Origin: DTU036 sp964346475
GTDB taxonomy: Bacteria > Bacillota > Clostridia > Peptostreptococcales > Acidaminobacteraceae
DNA length: 36,810 nucleotides
NCBI GenBank assembly: GCA_964346475.1
Contig: CAYFUM010000015.1
Span: 1 to 36,810 of the forward strand
Direction of reading: 5' to 3'
The notes beneath the pieces are model-generated. The model was not told where the DNA came from, searched no databases, and saw nothing but the letters and a program-made list of their open reading frames with translations. Numbering within the stretch: the stretch's first letter is position 1; each line of letters opens with the position of its first letter. Shown piece after piece: positions 33,240-36,810 of the stretch. The position numbers and the translations under genes were made by a program.

Positions 33240-33570
33240 TGCAGTTTTAATTGTAACTGGAATGTATGGAAATAATCAAGTCATAAATGCAACCTTAGGG
33301 GTGAATTCTAAGATTTACTTACCTGGCTTATTTTAGATAAGAGGAATTAACTTCCCTTAAGTGAAGCTTTTTGCTACCTTAGTAAATTCCACTAAGCTTA
33401 ATAAGCCTAATCTTCCTAGAACTCCCTTTGTCAGAGGAAAATCAAGCTCTCCATGGTTAAAAGGAAGCTAGGGTCTAGATATTCTGATCTCGGCTTTCTG
33501 CTTCTTCCTTAAATGACCCTACTTGTGAGAGTTTAGTTGATAGGCCAACAGCTCCTTTGTGACTTCATAT
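33240..33570. other. Intergenic stretch without a recognised feature
   Basis: Between the EF-G-like gene's promoter and the terminator of the reductase gene I see no open frame, RNA gene or known motif. Confidence 0.5.
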
Positions 33571-33578
33571 CGCCACTA

Positions 33579-33611
33579 AAAAAGCTAGGATAATCCAACT
33601 CCTAGCTTTTT
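33579..33611 (-). terminator. Terminator of the ribonucleotide reductase gene
   Basis: A perfect 12-bp stem AAAAAGCTAGGA (33579-33590) / TCCTAGCTTTTT (33600-33611) with a nine-base loop; T runs on both strands make it bidirectional. It lies 12 bases past the reductase stop. Confidence 0.85.
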
Positions 33612-33623
33612 ATAGGCTACCAT

Positions 33624-35984
33624 CTACCTAACAGGACAAATACCATTCTCGCAGCCATCATCACCTATATCAAAGAGCATCTCTTCAACTTCATACTTGT
33701 TGATAAGAGAGGGTCTAAAGGGCTTCATCTCAGATTTTCTTCTATCAAACTCCTCTTCTGTAATGCTTTCATAGGGTAGGAGCTCATAGAAGTTGTCATC
33801 CAGGGCTAGGAAGCTTATAGCCACTATATCGTCCCAGTTATTCCAGACCCACTCCTCCACTTCTTCCCATTCATGATCTCTGACGTGGACAGTGATGGAG
33901 GCATTGTGGTCTACATAATTCTCCATAAAGAGCTTATAGTTTTCCAGCTGCTCAATAGCTGTGATATCATATTTAGTTTTACCCTTGGGTGCTTTGATTG
34001 GGAACTCCACCACCTTGGTTGTGCAGGTCTCCCACTCCTGTCCGACCTCTGGATAGACAGGATAACCCAGCTCCTCACAGACCTTGACTAGAGGGTCTGA
34101 TGCATTGATACGCACTCTTCTTACAAAGAAGGGAGAGTGGGAATAGTGGATTCCACTGGATACCTCAGGAAGTTGACTAAGGGTGCCCTCGGGCTTCACT
34201 GTAGTGACAAGAAGGGGTGGGGCTACATCAAGTTCTGCTGCGTAGGACTCGGCCTCACTTCTTGCAACACTTCTAAGTTTTCTAAGAAGATCCGCTTCCT
34301 CTTCCTTGTCAAGGCCACAGGCATTAACCATGTCCTGCCATCCAGTAAGGGAGGTTCCAATTAGATTGTCTCTATGGTGGACATGATTCCAGTGGGGAAG
34401 TTCCAGCTCAACCTGGGTCATCCTGAAGGCTGCCCTGGCAGAAAGCTTTTGTGCCCTAAGGAGTCCCTGGACATTTAGGCTACCATCAGGCCTTACAAAA
34501 CCAGCAACATTTACAGTGGTTAGATTACAAAGGCCCTTATTGTCAAGAAGAATCTCGGCACAGGGATTAACTCCCTGGAAGTTAGGCCTTCTTTTTTCAC
34601 CTGCCTCAGCGTTAACCCAGCCGGGCTCACCTGAGTAGCGCATCTGCTCTAGCTGCCAGCTGAACATCTCCCTAGAGGGTTTTGAGGTGTAGTAGATACT
34701 ATTATTACTCATTGACCTATGCAGAAGGTCCTTATCCACTATCCACTGACCATCGATTTGTTTATAGAGCTTACTCTTGGCTTCAATGGATTCTCTGTCT
34801 TCCTGGTCCAAAAGGACTATTTCAGCTGTCCTTCTTACACCACCTACAACAACATTTTCCCCTATAATATTGGCCATGTCCAAGCAGTCAATAGGTCTTA
34901 GCTTAATCCATTTCTCATCTTTTATAAGACCAGCCTTTTTGACAACCCTATCGATCTTCATAAACATATTTTTTAAGGAGCTATGGCCACTGGCTGTACC
35001 ACCAAAGGTCTTTAGCCTCTCACCCATGGGTCTTACATGGTCATAGTTTATTATAATGGTCTTTATATCCCGATAATCATTGCTATGGATTAAATTGAGG
35101 AAGTACTCCAGGGACTGAACCCAGCCCTCTTTACTGTCTCCCACAGTTATTTTTACTGTACTATTATAATGGAATTCAATGGAGGTATTATCCTCCCTTT
35201 CTCTTTTTGATGTTGGGGTATAGTCTTCGTGGATAAGCTCGTAATCCGTTCTGATTTTGGGGATTTGTTCCACGTCTTTTCTTAGGATTCTGAGGCCTAC
35301 ACCACTACCTATCATAAGCAGATAGAATAGATCCTTAAAGGAAGCAAGGCTATCCAGTATCTCAAAGGAGCAGTTAAAATTACTCATAGGATAATACTTG
35401 GCTACATCGGTATTACCCACCCAGAAGGTCCTACCACTGAGAAATTGCTTCATATTATAAATGCTATCAAACAACTCTTCAGCTTCACTGGTAGTTGTTG
35501 GAACTAGGGTGCAGTTGTATTCAACCGCCCTTTTAACTGTCTCCCACCAATTCTCTCTTCTTTTTTCCTGGGGAATCCATCTGGAATAGGTCCTATAAAA
35601 AACAAAGTTACCCAGCTGGCCCATGGGAGAGGGGGCATGCTTGTATTTCCTTAGAAAGACATCACTTAGCAGTCCCTCGCCCTCGCCCTTTCTTTGGCGT
35701 AGAGGCCTTGTCTTGTCCTTTTCATTTCTATAGATTATATAGCGTTTGGCAGCATCCTTTCTTGGGCTGTCCATTAACTTTTCCTCTACAAGATTTTGTA
35801 TCTCATCAACACTAATAACTCTAGTAGAACCATCCACTAGTCCCTCAATATCCCTACTTATCCTATCCGCAAGCTCTGAGTCAACTCCCATTTCTGTCTC
35901 TGCCATAGCCTTTTGTATAGCAGAAGAAATCTTCACACTATCGAAGTCTACCTCATAGCCTTCCCTTTTTACAACCCTAAGCAT
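33624..35984 (-). CDS. nrdJ: Adenosylcobalamin-dependent (class II) ribonucleoside-triphosphate reductase
   Basis: This 786-residue monomeric B12-dependent reductase makes dNTPs without oxygen. It has an N-terminal ATP-cone (about 1-85), a finger-loop cysteine pattern with NPCAEILL (thiyl cysteine and glutamate) and GLCNLTTVN, the NCSFE cysteine of the disulfide pair, and a C-terminal redox pair in CENGICPVR. This pattern matches the Lactobacillus leichmannii RTPR group; an N-terminal ATP-cone on this type is worth noting. The ATG at 35982-35984 follows GGAGG by five bases. Two NrdR boxes lie just upstream, so it is probably repressed by NrdR when dATP is high. Confidence 0.95.
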   Translation of the reverse strand: MLRVVKREGYEVDFDSVKISSAIQKAMAETEMGVDSELADRISRDIEGLVDGSTRVISVDEIQNLVEEKLMDSPRKDAAKRYIIYRNEKDKTRPLRQRKGEGEGLLSDVFLRKYKHAPSPMGQLGNFVFYRTYSRWIPQEKRRENWWETVKRAVEYNCTLVPTTTSEAEELFDSIYNMKQFLSGRTFWVGNTDVAKYYPMSNFNCSFEILDSLASFKDLFYLLMIGSGVGLRILRKDVEQIPKIRTDYELIHEDYTPTSKREREDNTSIEFHYNSTVKITVGDSKEGWVQSLEYFLNLIHSNDYRDIKTIIINYDHVRPMGERLKTFGGTASGHSSLKNMFMKIDRVVKKAGLIKDEKWIKLRPIDCLDMANIIGENVVVGGVRRTAEIVLLDQEDRESIEAKSKLYKQIDGQWIVDKDLLHRSMSNNSIYYTSKPSREMFSWQLEQMRYSGEPGWVNAEAGEKRRPNFQGVNPCAEILLDNKGLCNLTTVNVAGFVRPDGSLNVQGLLRAQKLSARAAFRMTQVELELPHWNHVHHRDNLIGTSLTGWQDMVNACGLDKEEEADLLRKLRSVARSEAESYAAELDVAPPLLVTTVKPEGTLSQLPEVSSGIHYSHSPFFVRRVRINASDPLVKVCEELGYPVYPEVGQEWETCTTKVVEFPIKAPKGKTKYDITAIEQLENYKLFMENYVDHNASITVHVRDHEWEEVEEWVWNNWDDIVAISFLALDDNFYELLPYESITEEEFDRRKSEMKPFRPSLINKYEVEEMLFDIGDDGCENGICPVR

Positions 35985-35996
35985 AACTTCCTCCAA

Positions 35997-36012
35997 ACAC
36001 TACATATAGTAT
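35997..36012. promoter_or_regulatory. NrdR box 1
   Basis: ACACTACATATAGTAT matches the NrdR consensus ACACWATATATWGTGT at 13 of 16 positions. It overlaps a minus-strand -10-like TATACT (36008-36013) and lies just before the reductase ribosome-binding site. Confidence 0.65.
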
Positions 36013-36028
36013 AACTTAATTATTTAGT

Positions 36029-36044
36029 ACACTATATATGATAT
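36029..36044. promoter_or_regulatory. NrdR box 2
   Basis: ACACTATATATGATAT is a second NrdR-type site. Its centre is 32 bases from box 1, three helical turns, the spacing typical of paired NrdR boxes. Confidence 0.65.
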
Positions 36045-36165
36045 AGATTCCAAAGCTTCTAGGCAAGTCTTTTCTTCAGTTTTTCAGAAGTTTTATTGTG
36101 GAACCCTAACCCATTCTGATAAAAACCATGTAAACACCGGGAAAACTAGCCCTGGCTAAAAAGCA

Positions 36166-36213
36166 AAAAAACCCTTTCTGCATTAAAGTTGAAATGTAAT
36201 CTAAGGGTTTTTT
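36166..36213. terminator. Possible bidirectional terminator
   Basis: A perfect 11-bp stem AAAAAACCCTT (36166-36176) / AAGGGTTTTTT (36203-36213) around a 26-base loop. No adjacent gene that it would serve is visible, so the call is tentative. Confidence 0.4.
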
Positions 36214-36373
36214 AACTATTAAGTGAAATTACAAGGATTAACCCATGGGGCTAACCTTTAAATTAGTCCTCTTTAGTTGCCAGGGGCTTCATTGTAGGAA
36301 CGAAATCGTCCACTCACGACTTAATTCCATTTTGTAAATTTTATCGCCTATGAATGGGCTTTTATTCAACCTC

Positions 36374-36444
36374 TTTACACCATTCCCACTTGTTTCGTGA
36401 AGGTAAAAATGAGGTTTGGTGTAAAAATTGGTGTAAATGGTGTA
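36374..36444. repeat. Small cluster of TGGTGTAAA repeats
   Basis: TTGGTGTAAA occurs at 36416-36425 and 36428-36437, then ATGGTGTA at 36437-36444, and an inverted copy TTTACACCAT at 36374-36383. The direct copies are spaced about 10-12 bases. They lie in otherwise empty DNA before the insertion-sequence remnant. Nothing else in the gap 36214-36514 is recognised. Confidence 0.5.
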
Positions 36445-36514
36445 TATCCTTATTTAGTTTTGGGTTTTATAGCATTACTATCAGTCCTGTGTTCTATTCT
36501 ACCACTTTGGATAG

Positions 36515-36757
36515 GTTACACTAAATTAGACAGTTTTCCTGTGAACGGTTTATACTAAACAAAGAAAACAGGAGGCAATGATTATGGCAACAACCTATAC
36601 CGATGAATTTAAAGAAAAGATGGTTCATTTATTTAATGCGGGTAAAACCATCAGTGAGTTATCTCGAGATTATGGCATGTCCAAATCTGCTCTATCCAAA
36701 TGGGTCAAATATTATAATGCTTCAGGGTCCTTCCGCGAAGCAGACAATCGTTCGTGA
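36515..36757 (+). mobile_element. Truncated IS3-family insertion sequence (left part)
   Basis: The stretch GTTACACTAAATTAGACAG near 36515 looks like an IS3-family terminal repeat and is followed by the start of a transposase OrfA. The element stops inside OrfA, with no OrfB or right end before the window edge. The exact left boundary is not determined. Confidence 0.6.
36584..36757 (+). pseudogene. Truncated IS3-family transposase OrfA
   Basis: The 57 codons from ATG (36584, after GGAGG by eight bases) encode a helix-turn-helix of the IS3 OrfA type: TDEFKEKMVHLFNAGKTISEL and SRDYGMSKSALSKWVKYY. The frame reaches ADNRS and then meets TGA, where intact OrfA continues for about 30-40 more residues with a leucine zipper. 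The sequence after the stop does not continue the family in any frame I could read, so it looks like a deletion or junction rather than a single frameshift. Confidence 0.75.
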
Positions 36758-36810
36758 CCGTGTCAAGTTGTTGTAGGTTTGTTGTCTTAATACTAAAAGC
36801 CCTAGTTTTA

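Noticed and set aside
35985..36240. Cobalamin riboswitch before the B12-dependent reductase
   Set aside because: I see no B12-box-like conserved core; the region near the gene holds NrdR boxes instead.
1..36810. CRISPR array, prophage or defence island
   Set aside because: No regularly spaced repeats, phage structural genes or known defence domains were seen.

Overview
The window looks like chromosome of an anaerobic, amino-acid-using Bacillota, most like Clostridia or Tissierellia. The reasons are strong GGAGG ribosome-binding sites, a B12-dependent (class II) ribonucleotide reductase, a hybrid cluster protein, a RadA/CarD/PIN-TRAM cluster, several peptidases, amidases and aminotransferases, and a gene that reads through an in-frame TGA as selenocysteine. 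Most genes lie on the minus strand in tight operons. The genus cannot be fixed from sequence alone.

Layout. 1-859: tail of an unrecognised plus-strand gene, a terminator and about 740 bases without a convincing gene. 860-6078: a minus-strand operon (M20 amidohydrolase, DUF5058-like membrane protein, second membrane protein, CapA-like protein) with a divergent LysR regulator. 6461-9552: acetamidase/formamidase with an AcoX-like NAD-kinase-fold protein, then RidA. 9705-11641: tRNA-Val(GAC), a GNAT acetyltransferase, a HesB/IscA-like selenoprotein that ordinary gene calling misses, and a small zinc-ribbon membrane protein. 11647-14234: DsrE-like protein, amidase and orphan binding lipoprotein. 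14474-17696: alanine dehydrogenase, a methyltransferase and an M20 peptidase. 17812-22694: two class V aminotransferases, a cupin and a GntP permease in one operon, followed by an IclR regulator. 22871-27525: sirtuin, serine hydrolase, flavin-type protein, FNR-like regulator and Hcp. 27578-33171: EF-G-like GTPase, RadA, CarD, PIN-TRAM and an acidic-tailed membrane protein. 33624-36044: class II ribonucleotide reductase with two NrdR boxes. 36515-36757: truncated IS3-family element.

How the genes work together. Much of the window fits uptake and breakdown of amino acids and acylated or peptide amino acids: two M20 hydrolases, two amidases, Ald, two alanine/serine-glyoxylate-type aminotransferases, RidA for reactive imines, and permeases. 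A second theme is anaerobic redox and nitrosative stress: an FNR-like regulator with four candidate cluster cysteines and an ExxSR recognition helix sits directly before hcp, and a perfect FNR box overlaps its stop codon at about the class II activation position for hcp.

Nothing here is an obvious new defence or mobile system. The strongest non-routine items are the HesB-like selenoprotein with its SECIS-like hairpin, the self-contained FNR-hcp circuit, the aminotransferase/GntP/IclR operon of unknown substrate, and the M20/DUF5058 transporter-hydrolase operon.
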